NCBI GenBank assembly: GCA_937874695.1
Contig: CALNAJ010000028.1
Span: 263,512-327,511, forward strand
Reading direction: 5' to 3'
DNA: 64,000 bases
Source of the DNA: an uncultured Lactobacillus sp.
GTDB lineage: Bacteria > Bacillota > Bacilli > Lactobacillales > Lactobacillaceae
How positions within the stretch are numbered: the stretch's first letter is position 1; every line of letters starts with the position of its first letter. The notes below the pieces were generated by a model, which did no database searches, was not told the DNA's origin, and saw only the letters and a program-made list of their open reading frames with translations. The translations under genes were made by a program, and so were the position numbers. Positions 50,158 through 58,382 of this stretch are shown here, piece after piece.

Positions 50158-51345
50158 CTACATCTTCTTTTCAAACCCCTCCATCGGTGCCGCCTGGTTC
50201 TGATAATCGGCCGCAACCTCGGGATCCGTGGTGAAATGCATCACGGAATAGAAGGCCCCGTTCAAGTAGTCCTGCATGGCACGGGGAATCTTCAGCTCAT
50301 CCATTTCGGATGGGGAGAGCTGGTAGCGAATGCTGGCTTCATCCCCGTCAACAACCTTTTCCAACCATTGGGGTTCGCGAATCATTTCGCGTCCCATAGC
50401 GACCAGATCGGTGCCCATGGCCAAGACAGCGTCAGCATCCGCTGGCGTTTCCACGGAACCAACGCCGATCAATGGCTTGCGGCCGGCTAATTGCGCCACT
50501 AATTTTGCTATGATTGGTTCGTGATCGGACTTGTCGTTCAGTGACGTCCGTTGAGCTGAGCCCATCGATGTGTGAACGTAATCCACCGCGGAATCTCCCA
50601 ACATATCCACGAAGGCCAAAGTATCGGCTAAGCGGATTCCGGGCGTCTCGATCTCTTCTGGTGAAATCCGGTAACCCAGCAAGAATGGCCGATTGGCGTA
50701 CTGGTCAATGGTAGCGTGGGCACTGGCGATGACAGCCTTGGCAAATGCCATCCGGTCATCACGGTCGCCGCCCCACTTGTCGGTCCGGCGGTTAGAATTA
50801 GGAGAGAAGAACTGTTGTAGCAAGTACGTGTTGGCCCCGTGGAGTTCAACCCCGTCAAAACCAGCGGCAATCGCCCGGCGCGTGGCCTCACCAAAGGCTG
50901 TGATGATGTCGTCGATCTCATCGGCGGTCAGCTCCCGTGGTGTCTGCGAATCGGCTGGATAAGCGGCCTTAATTTCACTCGCACTGACGGGCTGGTTGCC
51001 TCGCAGAATCTGGTCGTTAGACTTACGACCGGCGTGGAAAATCTGAAGCACGGCCTTGGTCCCATTACGCTTCATGGCGTGGGCCAGTTCGCTCAGGCCA
51101 GCGATATCACCGTCATTAGCAATCGACAATTCGCCTTCAAAGCCCTTGCCACTCGCAATCACGTTGGCCACTTCGCCAATGATCATGCCCAGACCACCGG
51201 AACGAGCGCCATAAAAGGCAATTTCATCGTTCGTCACGTGGCCGTCGTAGAAGCTGGACATCGTGGTCGTTGGTGACATGACCATTCGATTTTTCAGTGT
51301 GATACCGTTCTTGAAGGTATAGGGTGCCATAAACTTATGTGTCAT
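50158..51345 (-). CDS. Old Yellow Enzyme family NADH:flavin oxidoreductase
   Basis: A 395-residue FMN-dependent ene-reductase-like enzyme. The ATG at 51345 (MTHKFMAPYTFKNG) has AAAGGTGG 8 nt upstream. OYE motifs: LKNRMVMSPTTTM, LQIFHAGRKSNDQIL, AGFDGVELHGANTYLLQQFF and SPNSNRRTDKWGG. The phosphate-binding C-terminal part is LIGVGSVETPADAD with LVAMGREMIREP. There is no C-terminal FeS/NADH domain, so it is the short form. It follows a short HxlR-like gene whose last 11 bp overlap its start, implying coupled translation and redox or electrophile control. Confidence 0.9.
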   Translation of the reverse strand: MTHKFMAPYTFKNGITLKNRMVMSPTTTMSSFYDGHVTNDEIAFYGARSGGLGMIIGEVANVIASGKGFEGELSIANDGDIAGLSELAHAMKRNGTKAVLQIFHAGRKSNDQILRGNQPVSASEIKAAYPADSQTPRELTADEIDDIITAFGEATRRAIAAGFDGVELHGANTYLLQQFFSPNSNRRTDKWGGDRDDRMAFAKAVIASAHATIDQYANRPFLLGYRISPEEIETPGIRLADTLAFVDMLGDSAVDYVHTSMGSAQRTSLNDKSDHEPIIAKLVAQLAGRKPLIGVGSVETPADADAVLAMGTDLVAMGREMIREPQWLEKVVDGDEASIRYQLSPSEMDELKIPRAMQDYLNGAFYSVMHFTTDPEVAADYQNQAAPMEGFEKKM

Positions 51346-51643
51346 TAAAAATTCCACCTTTCTGAGTTGCGTTACAGGTTTGAATTGCATTTAAAATGGG
51401 CCGGAGTGTTTCCCCCGCGGCGGTCAACGACCAGCACCATTGTTTCATGTGAAACATCACGAGTTGATGGCGCTGGAGCCGCAGTAGACCACGCCAACAC
51501 CGCCAATGCTGACGAATGGGAATCTGACGGGACAACATCCCCGGCGATTGGGGCGCTTCGGCCAGGAGCAATAGGACCTGCCACTGCATGGGCTGGGTCA
51601 CGATTGCTCGCGTAGCTTCTAGGCCACGAATTGTGGGTTCCAT
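51335..51643 (-). CDS. Short divergent HxlR/MarR-like regulator
   Basis: A 102-residue protein with a strong GAGGAGG 7 nt before the ATG. The pattern LLLLAEAPQSPGMLSRQIPI, then LRLQRHQLVMF and SLTAAGETLRPILNAIQT, follows the HxlR winged-helix fold. It is about 20 residues shorter than usual and its middle is unusually rich in Trp, His and Cys (RQHWRCWRGLL; FHMKQWCW). The odd FHMKQ stretch is encoded by a parS-like sequence (51441-51456). It may be a working redox-type regulator of the OYE gene or a decaying one. Confidence 0.55.
   Translation of the reverse strand: MEPTIRGLEATRAIVTQPMQWQVLLLLAEAPQSPGMLSRQIPIRQHWRCWRGLLRLQRHQLVMFHMKQWCWSLTAAGETLRPILNAIQTCNATQKGGIFNDT
51441..51456. other. parS-like site with one mismatch
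   Basis: TGTTTCATGTGAAACA matches the ParB/Spo0J site TGTTNCACGTGAAACA at 15 of 16 positions; the central CACG is CATG. It lies inside the short HxlR-like gene, 5.3 kb from the perfect site at 56738. Confidence 0.6.
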
Positions 51644-51689
51644 GGAACCACCTCCTCAACATCACTTAGCATAAGGGCTCGCTGGCCAT

Positions 51690-51717
51690 AAAAAAAGAAG
51701 GCACTTTGAAGTGCCTC
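51690..51717 (-). terminator. Terminator of the HxlR gene
   Basis: On the minus strand AGGCACTT pairs with AAGTGCCT, followed by TCTTTTTTTAT. Confidence 0.88.
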
Positions 51718-51720
51718 CCA

Positions 51721-52092
51721 CTAATTTTGCAATAATTTAGCAAACCCATCATGATCATTTTGAATTTCCATATCCGGCACCTGACTGGCCCGTTGCTCGC
51801 CCCACAGCGACATCTGCACCAGAATTTGGCCCAGCGAGCGACCCAAGTCCGTCAGCTCATAGACCACCTTAAAGGGCGCCCGGTCACCATATACCAGCCG
51901 CTTAATGATGCCATCATCCTCAAGCTCTCGCAGCTGTTGCGTCAGAACTTTTTGTGAAATGGCCGGTAACTTTTGGCGGAGATCACACGTCCGTTGTGGT
52001 CGATTGCCCAAATGGCAGAGAAGTTGGGGCTTCCATTTGCCACTAATAACGCCCAAAGTGGCTTCAACACCATTGTTATATGACTTTTTCAC
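51721..52092 (-). CDS. HxlR-family transcriptional regulator
   Basis: A 123-residue winged-helix regulator of the HxlR/YodB type. GVISGKWKPQLLCHLGNRPQ, the QKLPAISQKVLTQQLRELED recognition helix and KVVYELTDLGRSL are classic. There is one Cys (QLLCHLG) near the N-terminal helix and a second in TCDLRQK, so YodB-like thiol sensing is possible. It is divergent from the S66 peptidase gene, and the shared 137 bp has two TAGGCACC direct repeats as candidate operators. Confidence 0.88.
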   Translation of the reverse strand: MKKSYNNGVEATLGVISGKWKPQLLCHLGNRPQRTCDLRQKLPAISQKVLTQQLRELEDDGIIKRLVYGDRAPFKVVYELTDLGRSLGQILVQMSLWGEQRASQVPDMEIQNDHDGFAKLLQN

Positions 52093-52129
52093 GTGATGAC
52101 CTCCCAGCTTTTTTTCTATTCTACCGCGT

Positions 52130-52159
52130 TAGGCACCCTTTGGGGAGTAGGCACCTTTT
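52130..52159. promoter_or_regulatory. Direct repeats, candidate HxlR operators
   Basis: TAGGCACCCTTT (52130-52141) and TAGGCACCTTTT (52148-52159) are 18 bp apart in the interval between the divergent hxlR and S66 genes. Confidence 0.5.
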
Positions 52160-52229
52160 AGTAACCATGGAAATTCCCCTCTAAAAGGCGTAGAATAACG
52201 ATAATTTTATTCGTCGAGGAGGTCTGTTC

Positions 52230-53318
52230 ATGTTTAAACCTTATCCGTTAAATGTCGGCGATCACGTTGCCATCGTCAGTCTTTCCAGTGGCGTCTTAGG
52301 TGAGGATTTCGCCGCCCACGAACTTGCTCGCGGCCAACAACGTCTGCAAGAATTGGGCCTCACACCCATCACCATGCCCAACGCGCTCAAGGGACTCGAC
52401 TATCTTGAGGCACATCCGGAAGCCCGCGCGGCCGACCTGAAGACGGCCTTCACCGATCCCCAAATCAAGGGCATCATCTGTGCCATCGGCGGGATCGATA
52501 CCTACCGTCTGGCTCCCTACTTATTGGACGACCCGGAATTTATTGCGGCCGTTCAGGCGCATCCCAAATTATTCACGGGATTTTCCGACACTACAGTCGA
52601 CCATTTGATGTTATACCGATTGGGTCTCACGACTTATTATGGCCCGAATCTGTTGAATGACTTGGCCGAACTGGGCCCGGACCTGCTGCCTTACACGCGA
52701 CAGACGTTAACGCATTACTTTCAGAATCCAGCTACCACGGCAATCACCAGCAGTCCCGTTTGGTACGAGGAGCGCACGGACTTTTCTCCAGCTGCACTGG
52801 ACACGCCACGGCGTAGTCATCCCGAGACTCGTGGCTACGAGGTACTTCGCGGAACGGGCCGCGTCACGGGTCGTCTTCTGGGTGGCTGTATCGACAGCCT
52901 CAACAGCTTACTGACGGACACCCGCTACCCTGATGAACCCAAGATTGCCCAGAAGTACGGCTTGTTACCGGCACTGGAGACGTGGCGTGACAAGATTCTT
53001 TTCCTAGAAACCAGCGAAGAACAGCCGACGCCAGCCGCCTACCAAACGATGCTGCAGAATCTCAAGGATGTTGGTATCCTCGGTAGCGTCCGCGCCATCA
53101 TCACCGGTAAGCCACAGAACGAGTGCTACTACAACGACTATTGTCAGGCCCTGTTGACCACGACTAGCGACCTAAACACACCTATCATGACCAACTTTAA
53201 CTTTGGCCACGCCTATCCCCGAACTGCCCTGCCCTATGGCCTGTCGGCGGAATTGGACTGTACGGCGAAGACGTTAACGGTGACGGAACCCTTCTTTGCG
53301 GGAGCTGTTACGGAATGA
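52230..53318 (+). CDS. S66-family serine peptidase (LD-carboxypeptidase/MccF-like)
   Basis: A 362-residue S66 peptidase. The catalytic triad can be read directly: Ser119 (FTGFSDTTVDH), Glu260 (ILFLETSEE) and His327 (NFGHAYPR). The length and the LGGCIDSLNSLL region fit the MccF subgroup, which cleaves C-terminal acyl-sulfonamides or aminoacyl-nucleotides, as well as LD-carboxypeptidases, which trim murein tetrapeptides. No signal peptide, so it is cytoplasmic. It is divergent from the HxlR gene, its likely regulator. AGGAGG precedes the ATG. Confidence 0.88.
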   Translation: MFKPYPLNVGDHVAIVSLSSGVLGEDFAAHELARGQQRLQELGLTPITMPNALKGLDYLEAHPEARAADLKTAFTDPQIKGIICAIGGIDTYRLAPYLLDDPEFIAAVQAHPKLFTGFSDTTVDHLMLYRLGLTTYYGPNLLNDLAELGPDLLPYTRQTLTHYFQNPATTAITSSPVWYEERTDFSPAALDTPRRSHPETRGYEVLRGTGRVTGRLLGGCIDSLNSLLTDTRYPDEPKIAQKYGLLPALETWRDKILFLETSEEQPTPAAYQTMLQNLKDVGILGSVRAIITGKPQNECYYNDYCQALLTTTSDLNTPIMTNFNFGHAYPRTALPYGLSAELDCTAKTLTVTEPFFAGAVTE

Positions 53319-53456
53319 TTGGCTGACAGGACACTCTTTGACGTTATTATTAATAATTAAATCATGATTATTAAGAAACACCACAATTTTATTAATTGTT
53401 AAATGTAATCATTGTGAAAACTCAAAATAAATCTGAAATGAACCCAGATACACCGC

Positions 53457-53491
53457 AAAAAGGCACTCAGTCAAATCAACCGAGTGCCTTT
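53457..53491. terminator. Bidirectional terminator
   Basis: AAAGGCACTC pairs with GAGTGCCTTT, with A-rich and T-rich flanks. It serves the S66 gene and the convergent CDF gene. Confidence 0.8.
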
Positions 53492-53505
53492 CCTCATATA
53501 CTTAT

Positions 53506-54483
53506 CTAACTTGCCGGTACCGCCATCACGTCGGTATCCACAATCCCAAACTGCAAGCGCATTGCCGCCTCAATTTCTTCTCCTAAACGGTAGCTCTCCT
53601 GAACTTCCATGTGGGGGTCGACTGCAATCACCAGCTCCAACGTCACCACATTCCCGTTGTAGTGAGCTTTCAGCTCCGTGACCCGTTCGACTTCCGGGAA
53701 ATCCTCTGCCGCCTGGCGAAACTGATCTTCCACTTGGGGATCAAAGTAATCGGCCAAGTTCAAACTACTTTCTCGGAAGATTCTAACACCCGCTGCGAGC
53801 AGAAAGAACCCTACCAGGATACTGGCCACGCCATCCAGCCAGCTCAGCTTGAAGAATAACGCGCCACCAATGGCCACCATCGTGCCCAGACTGGTTACGG
53901 CATCACTCAGGCTATCCTGGGCAGCGGCCGTCAGCGCGGCGTTCTGGAGCTTCCGGCCCTCACGTCGATTCAGCCACCAGACCCCCAACATGATAACCGT
54001 CGCAATCCCGGCCCCGACCAGCGTAATTGCCCGAGGAATCTCCTGTGTATCTGGATGCATCAGGCTCTTAATCCCGGAAAAGATAACGCTGGCGGCAATG
54101 ACAATCATGACCAGCCCCGTAATCAGGGTGAAGACGGTCTCGTAATGAAACCGCGTCAATTGCAGGCGCTGGCCACTATTTTCAAAGTCTTCTGGTAATG
54201 GCTGGCCCATCAGGTCATCGTCATGAATATCACGAGCAATGTAGAGACCAACCATCAGAAGGACGGACGCAATGATTCCCGATAAATTATTAAACGCATC
54301 CGCTCGCAACGTCTGCGAGTGCCCGACAATGGCGAGGTAAAATTCAATCACCGAAATCGCTAGATAGGCCCCAACGTTCAACACCAAGTGCCGCTGTGCA
54401 CCCTTCAACTTCGCCAGCTCAGTCTGTTGGCGAGCCTGCCACACGGCCTGCTCACTGCGGCGGTGCGCATCCATATCCTTCAT
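53506..54483 (-). CDS. Cation diffusion facilitator transporter
   Basis: A 325-residue CDF metal/proton antiporter. The ATG at 54483 is 6 nt from AAGGA; the earlier ATG touches that site. Six TM helices: the TM2 metal site is in RADAFNNLSGI, the TM5 site is DSLSDAVTSLG (DxxxD), and a cytoplasmic C-terminal ferredoxin-like domain (VERVTELKAHYNGNVVTLEL) follows. The DxxxD form is usual in manganese or iron exporters, while zinc types have HxxxD. Mn2+ is therefore a reasonable guess. Long N-terminal basic stretch before TM1. Monocistronic. Confidence 0.88.
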   Translation of the reverse strand: MKDMDAHRRSEQAVWQARQQTELAKLKGAQRHLVLNVGAYLAISVIEFYLAIVGHSQTLRADAFNNLSGIIASVLLMVGLYIARDIHDDDLMGQPLPEDFENSGQRLQLTRFHYETVFTLITGLVMIVIAASVIFSGIKSLMHPDTQEIPRAITLVGAGIATVIMLGVWWLNRREGRKLQNAALTAAAQDSLSDAVTSLGTMVAIGGALFFKLSWLDGVASILVGFFLLAAGVRIFRESSLNLADYFDPQVEDQFRQAAEDFPEVERVTELKAHYNGNVVTLELVIAVDPHMEVQESYRLGEEIEAAMRLQFGIVDTDVMAVPAS

Positions 54484-54836
54484 ACCCATTCCTTCTCACA
54501 TGCTAAGATACTTTCATTATAACCATAATGATGAAAGAAACGTGCACCCAGCGAATTTGTTTTGCTAAATTACCCACTAATTATCCGTCATTTTCGTGTT
54601 GACTAGTCAACTTGTTAGCTTTTTCATTATTTCAAAATTCTGGTTTTATCCCCGAAATTTATTTTTCTTAATATCCACTATATCCCCTTTATATCAGCAT
54701 TTCATCCGGTTGCACGCTCCCCGATATTCACAAAATGAACGAAACCTATTGCAAACTGTAATCACCTAAGTTATAATTACTTTGTGAAATTGGTACTAAG
54801 GATTTTCAAAACTTCTGAAAGAGGGAAAATTGAATT
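54484..54836. other. Intergenic region between the CDF and alcohol dehydrogenase genes
   Basis: This AT-rich interval of 353 bp carries the alcohol dehydrogenase promoter at its right end. TTCACAA (54727) and TTGTGAA (54782) are possible Rex half-sites on either side of that promoter. The rest shows nothing recognisable. Confidence 0.6.
54749..54777 (+). promoter_or_regulatory. Strong promoter of the alcohol dehydrogenase gene
   Basis: TTGCAA (54749-54754) and a perfect TATAAT (54772-54777) are 17 bp apart. A leader of about 50 nt ends in AAAGAGGG before the ATG. Confidence 0.88.
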
Positions 54837-56009
54837 ATGGCTGAACGTAGTTATGACTTTCTTATGCCCAGTGTCAACTTTTTTGGCCCTGGCGTAATTA
54901 GCAAGATTGGTGAACGTGCAAAGATGTTAGGGATGAAGAAGCCCGTCATCGTGACTGGGAAGATTCTCGAAAGCATGGAAAATGGTGCCGTTCAACAAAC
55001 CATTGCTTCTCTTGAAGCGGCTGGTGTGGACTACGTTATTTACGACAACGTTGAACCCAACCCAAAGATCCGGAATATCAAAGAAGTTAAGAAACTTTAT
55101 GAAGAAGCTGAAGCCGACTCCATCATCACTATTGGTGGGGGCTCCGCTCACGATACTGGTAAGGGTGCTGGTGACATTTTGACCAACGGCGATGACATTA
55201 CCAAGTTAGCCGGGATCGAAACGCTCGACCACGCCTTACCACCACTGATTGCCGTTAACACGACTGCCGGGACTGGTTCTGAATTGACCCGTCACGCCGT
55301 TATTACTAACGAAGAAACCCACTTGAAGTTCGTTGTCGTTTCATGGCGGAACATTCCATTGGTTTCCTTCAACGACCCTACTTTGATGCTCGATATTCCT
55401 AAGAACTTGACTGCCGCAACTGGGATGGACGCCTTCGTCCAAGCCATCGAACCATACGTGTCCGTTGACCACAACCCGATCACCGACTCACAATGTATCG
55501 AAGCCATCAAGTTAATTGAAGGTTCCTTACGTGAATCCGTTGCTAACGGTCATAACCTGGATGCTCGGACTAAGATGGTCGAAGCTGAAATGTTAGCCGG
55601 GATGGCCTTCAACAACGCCAACTTAGGTTACGTTCACGCCATGGCTCACCAACTCGGTGGCCAATACGACGCCCCACACGGTGTCTGCTGTGCATTGCTT
55701 CTCCCTTACGTTGAACAATACAACATCATCGCTTGCCCAGAACGTTTCGCCCAATTAGCTGAAATCATGGGTGAAGACACCACTGGTTTATCCACGCGTG
55801 ACGCTGCTGAATTGTCCATCAAGGCTATGAAGCAAATGTCACAAGACGTTGGTATCCCAACTTCCATCAAGGAAATCGGTGCTAAGCCAGAAGACTTCGA
55901 ACTGATGGCTGAAAACGCCTTGAAGGACGGGAACGCCTTCTCTAACCCTCGTAAGGGTACCAAGGAAGACATCATCAAGATCTTCCAAGCTGCCTACGAC
56001 GCTGAATAA
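54837..56009 (+). CDS. dhaT: Iron-containing alcohol dehydrogenase (1,3-propanediol dehydrogenase type)
   Basis: A 390-residue group III alcohol dehydrogenase, by similarity the NADH-dependent enzyme that reduces 3-hydroxypropanal to 1,3-propanediol and recycles NADH in heterofermenters. The nucleotide-binding motif is GGGSAHDTGKGAG. Metal positions are Asp198 (TGMDAFVQ), His267 (GYVHAMAH) and His281 (DAPHGVCC). The usual second ligand, His four residues after the Asp, is Gln202 here. Codon use is strongly biased and the promoter near-consensus, so expression is probably high. The matching dehydratase genes are not in the window. Confidence 0.85.
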   Translation: MAERSYDFLMPSVNFFGPGVISKIGERAKMLGMKKPVIVTGKILESMENGAVQQTIASLEAAGVDYVIYDNVEPNPKIRNIKEVKKLYEEAEADSIITIGGGSAHDTGKGAGDILTNGDDITKLAGIETLDHALPPLIAVNTTAGTGSELTRHAVITNEETHLKFVVVSWRNIPLVSFNDPTLMLDIPKNLTAATGMDAFVQAIEPYVSVDHNPITDSQCIEAIKLIEGSLRESVANGHNLDARTKMVEAEMLAGMAFNNANLGYVHAMAHQLGGQYDAPHGVCCALLLPYVEQYNIIACPERFAQLAEIMGEDTTGLSTRDAAELSIKAMKQMSQDVGIPTSIKEIGAKPEDFELMAENALKDGNAFSNPRKGTKEDIIKIFQAAYDAE

Positions 56010-56076
56010 AAATAATGAGTGATTGTGGGAAGCCGCCACTTCCTGCAGTCAGTTAAAAATATTAGTTAACGCTACG

Positions 56077-56109
56077 AAAAGGGTCATCTCATTGAGATGG
56101 CCCTTTTTT
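56077..56109. terminator. Bidirectional terminator after dhaT
   Basis: AAAAGGGTCATCTC pairs with GAGATGGCCCTTTT around ATT, followed by TT. It is shared with the convergent GyrI-like gene. Confidence 0.9.
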
Positions 56110-56118
56110 GGTCTCTGG

Positions 56119-56745
56119 TTATCGTGGCGCGACCCGATACCGAAGCACCGTCTTTGCCTTCTCCGGTGCCGTCCGACGAGCATCAGTCAGGTAGATTTCG
56201 CGATGCCAGTAATCGCCCATCGTGGGAATCACCTTGAGCTTCTGGTCAGTCAACACCTGCTGGAGCTGTACGAACGTAGCCGGTTCATCGTCAAATGGCC
56301 CGCGATGAATCGTCTGGAGGACCTGGCCCTCTTCATACGTCTCCCACTTCAACGCTGACAACCAGGGGTTCTGCTTCTTCGCCTGAACCCGTGCCAGACT
56401 CGCCTGAAAGTCAGCCACCGTCAGTCGATCCGGTTGCCGGAGCATGATCTTATAACGTAGCGCGGCCTTGTTCAGGTCAGCGCCACGTGACCCATCATCG
56501 GTCGTCCAGACACCTTCCAATGGATATACGGTGTACTCGTAGGGGTCTCCTAGGTCACCGCGTTTTAAGGCCATCCGTAGATCGTAGGCCACGGGATAGA
56601 GCGCGCCAACCTGCTCGCTAAACTGCGGCTGGTTGGGATCACCAGTCCCCGCCAGCGTGATAAAGTTTAACTTAGGTAACGTCAATAACGTCGGTTTCTT
56701 AGGAAGATACCAGCCTTTTTCGGCTTTTCGCCATTCATGTTTCAC
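56119..56745 (-). CDS. GyrI-like small-molecule-binding protein (COG4832 type)
   Basis: A 208-residue protein of the GyrI-like group (COG4832). Typical blocks are WYLPKKPTLLTLPKLNFITL, GTGDPNQPQFSEQVGALYPV, PLEGVWTT, RQPDRLTVADFQ, HRGPFDDEPATFVQL and EIYLTDARRTAPEKAKTVLR. I use the GTG at 56745 because AAGGAGG is 9 nt upstream. That start codon and the spacer lie inside a perfect parS site. The family binds hydrophobic or cationic compounds, and some members hydrolyse them. It lies near a second effector-binding protein and a WYL regulator, which suggests a chemical-stress locus. Confidence 0.85.
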   Translation of the reverse strand: MKHEWRKAEKGWYLPKKPTLLTLPKLNFITLAGTGDPNQPQFSEQVGALYPVAYDLRMALKRGDLGDPYEYTVYPLEGVWTTDDGSRGADLNKAALRYKIMLRQPDRLTVADFQASLARVQAKKQNPWLSALKWETYEEGQVLQTIHRGPFDDEPATFVQLQQVLTDQKLKVIPTMGDYWHREIYLTDARRTAPEKAKTVLRYRVAPR

Positions 56746-56753
56746 GTGAAACA
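56738..56753. other. parS site (ParB/Spo0J binding site)
   Basis: TGTTTCACGTGAAACA matches the Firmicute parS consensus TGTTNCACGTGAAACA at all 16 positions. It overlaps the GTG start codon and the ribosome-binding spacer of the GyrI-like gene. parS sites cluster around oriC and load the ParB-SMC system, so the window is probably origin-proximal. Confidence 0.88.
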
Positions 56754-56765
56754 ACCTCCTTCGCC

Positions 56766-56862
56766 AAAAAGAGCTTGGGACAAAATCCCAGGCCCTAGCG
56801 CTGTTCAATTTTATATCACCGAAACGTGCGCCAAAAGGTAACCGCCTTTTGTCCCACTCTCA
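56766..56862 (-). terminator. Large inverted-repeat terminator element
   Basis: On the minus strand AGAGTGGGACAAAA pairs with TTTTGTCCCAAGCTCT (small bulge), with a roughly 65-nt interior that contains its own CAAAAGG/CCTTTTG and TGGGA/TCCCA hairpins, and TTTTTGG follows. It ends the message of the effector-binding gene, whose stop is at the right edge. The GGGACAAAA motif recurs in lactobacillus intergenic hairpins as I remember them. Confidence 0.7.
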
Positions 56863-56864
56863 TA

Positions 56865-57335
56865 TTATTTTTCAACCAACGGGACGAGCATCTCACCGTG
56901 AACGCCATCAGCGTCAGAGCCCGTCACATAAGACGTGTTGGGGCCACCAACGTAGGCGTAATCGGTCAGTTGCGGCAGAATTTCACCAAAGGCTGGTCCT
57001 TCCAGGGCATTGTACAGGCCCATCTGATCCGCCGCCGTTCCCTTGATCACCAGGTACTTGCCGGCTGGAAAGGCAATCAGGCGTTGGCCATCAGCAACCG
57101 GCGTGTCGGCCGTCACTTCGCGGCCGGCGTAGTAACAGAACTTACCATTGACGGCTTCATTGACGGCAAAGGGATAATCGTTCACCCCAGCCAAACTGTC
57201 GAGAGCGTGATCGGCATTGATTTTCTGCCAAAAGTCCGTCTTCTGTTGACCCATTTCTGGAAAACCGCCGGTAAGCACCGTGCCAATCCCTAATACCGTG
57301 AATGCTGATTTCGTTTCAATTGTATAATTTGCCAT
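56865..57335 (-). CDS. Effector-binding (GyrI/AraC-E-bind-like) domain protein
   Basis: A 156-residue stand-alone small-molecule-binding domain. The pattern MANYTIETKSAFTVLGIGTV, then TDFWQKINADHALDSLAG, AGREVTADTPVADGQ and LVIKGTAADQMGLYNAL, follows the two-SHS2 fold of the effector-binding domain found in BmrR and GyrI. GAGGAGG precedes the ATG. It is divergent from the WYL-type regulator, its probable controller. Binding of a drug or metabolite is inferred from the fold only. Confidence 0.8.
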   Translation of the reverse strand: MANYTIETKSAFTVLGIGTVLTGGFPEMGQQKTDFWQKINADHALDSLAGVNDYPFAVNEAVNGKFCYYAGREVTADTPVADGQRLIAFPAGKYLVIKGTAADQMGLYNALEGPAFGEILPQLTDYAYVGGPNTSYVTGSDADGVHGEMLVPLVEK

Positions 57336-57419
57336 GTTGTTGTGACCTCCTCAAGATGATAGACTCAGTATACGGTCTAATAGTTTCAAAAACTGACACT
57401 GTTAGGAGAAAAACTAATC

Positions 57420-58382
57420 ATGCATAAAACTGATCGCATCAATACGATGATGCGCTACATCAATAACCGCCAATACTTTACGATTCGCGAACTGATGACC
57501 CACTTTGACGTTTCCCGCAGTACTGTCATCCGCGACCTCAATACCATCCAGGAATTGGGCATGCCACTGACGGCGAGCGTCGGGCGAGACGGTGGCTACG
57601 CGGTCTTACAGAACCAATTACTCCCAGCCGTCCAGTTCAACAGTGAGGAACTCAAGGCCCTGTTCGTCAGCTTTCTGGCAACGCTCAACACCCAGCTGCC
57701 CTACCTGCAGAACCGCAATACCCTAACGGAAAAGCTGGTGGCGATTGCCTCGCAGACCCAGCAGGACGACCTGCTCACGCTGCAGGAACTGTTGGTCTTT
57801 GACCATACCAATCCCCGCAATCCCAAGCTGACCGAGCTCACCGATTACGCACCGGCCCTGTTGAAGCCCCTGCTGAATGCCTGTCTGACGACGCGCCAAC
57901 TTACACTGACCACTGCGACCACAAGCCAGACTGTCTGGATTCGCCACGTCTTCAGTCGCCAGACCAACTGGTATATAGATGCCTGGGATCTGACCAATCA
58001 CCGTTTGGTCCAAATTGCCATCGACCAGCTAACGGCGGTAACACCCGTCGCCAAGGAGGAGAGCCTCCAGCCCGCAGCCATCGAAGTCGCCATCAAACAA
58101 GCTCAGCCACAGCCCAACGTGAAACTAACCTTAAACGCCGATGCCATTCAACAGTGGCACAACCATCCCCATCCAACTGCGGCATTGCAGTATCAGGACG
58201 CCTTTCAACAAACGGCGATTCTGGAATGCACGCTGGATTCGACCGATCCGCAACAGCTCACCGATTTTAGCCGGTGGTACCTATACTTAGGCGCCGGTGC
58301 TCGCATAGTCCAAGCCCCGACGCCCTTAATTACTATTTTAAAACAAACCGTACAGCGTTTACTCGCGCAATTACCGCAGTAA
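57420..58382 (+). CDS. YafY-type HTH/WYL-domain regulator
   Basis: A 320-residue DeoR-like helix-turn-helix regulator with a WYL ligand domain. The HTH is FTIRELMTHFDVSRSTVIRD, followed by LNTIQELGMPLTASVGRDGG. The WYL-type region around residues 180-210 reads TNWYIDAWDLTNHRLVQIAI, and the C-terminal YafY domain ends RWYLYLGAGARIVQ. AGGAG precedes the ATG. It is divergent from the effector-binding protein gene, an association common for YafY proteins. Its last 12 bp overlap the convergent SDR gene. Confidence 0.87.
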   Translation: MHKTDRINTMMRYINNRQYFTIRELMTHFDVSRSTVIRDLNTIQELGMPLTASVGRDGGYAVLQNQLLPAVQFNSEELKALFVSFLATLNTQLPYLQNRNTLTEKLVAIASQTQQDDLLTLQELLVFDHTNPRNPKLTELTDYAPALLKPLLNACLTTRQLTLTTATTSQTVWIRHVFSRQTNWYIDAWDLTNHRLVQIAIDQLTAVTPVAKEESLQPAAIEVAIKQAQPQPNVKLTLNADAIQQWHNHPHPTAALQYQDAFQQTAILECTLDSTDPQQLTDFSRWYLYLGAGARIVQAPTPLITILKQTVQRLLAQLPQ

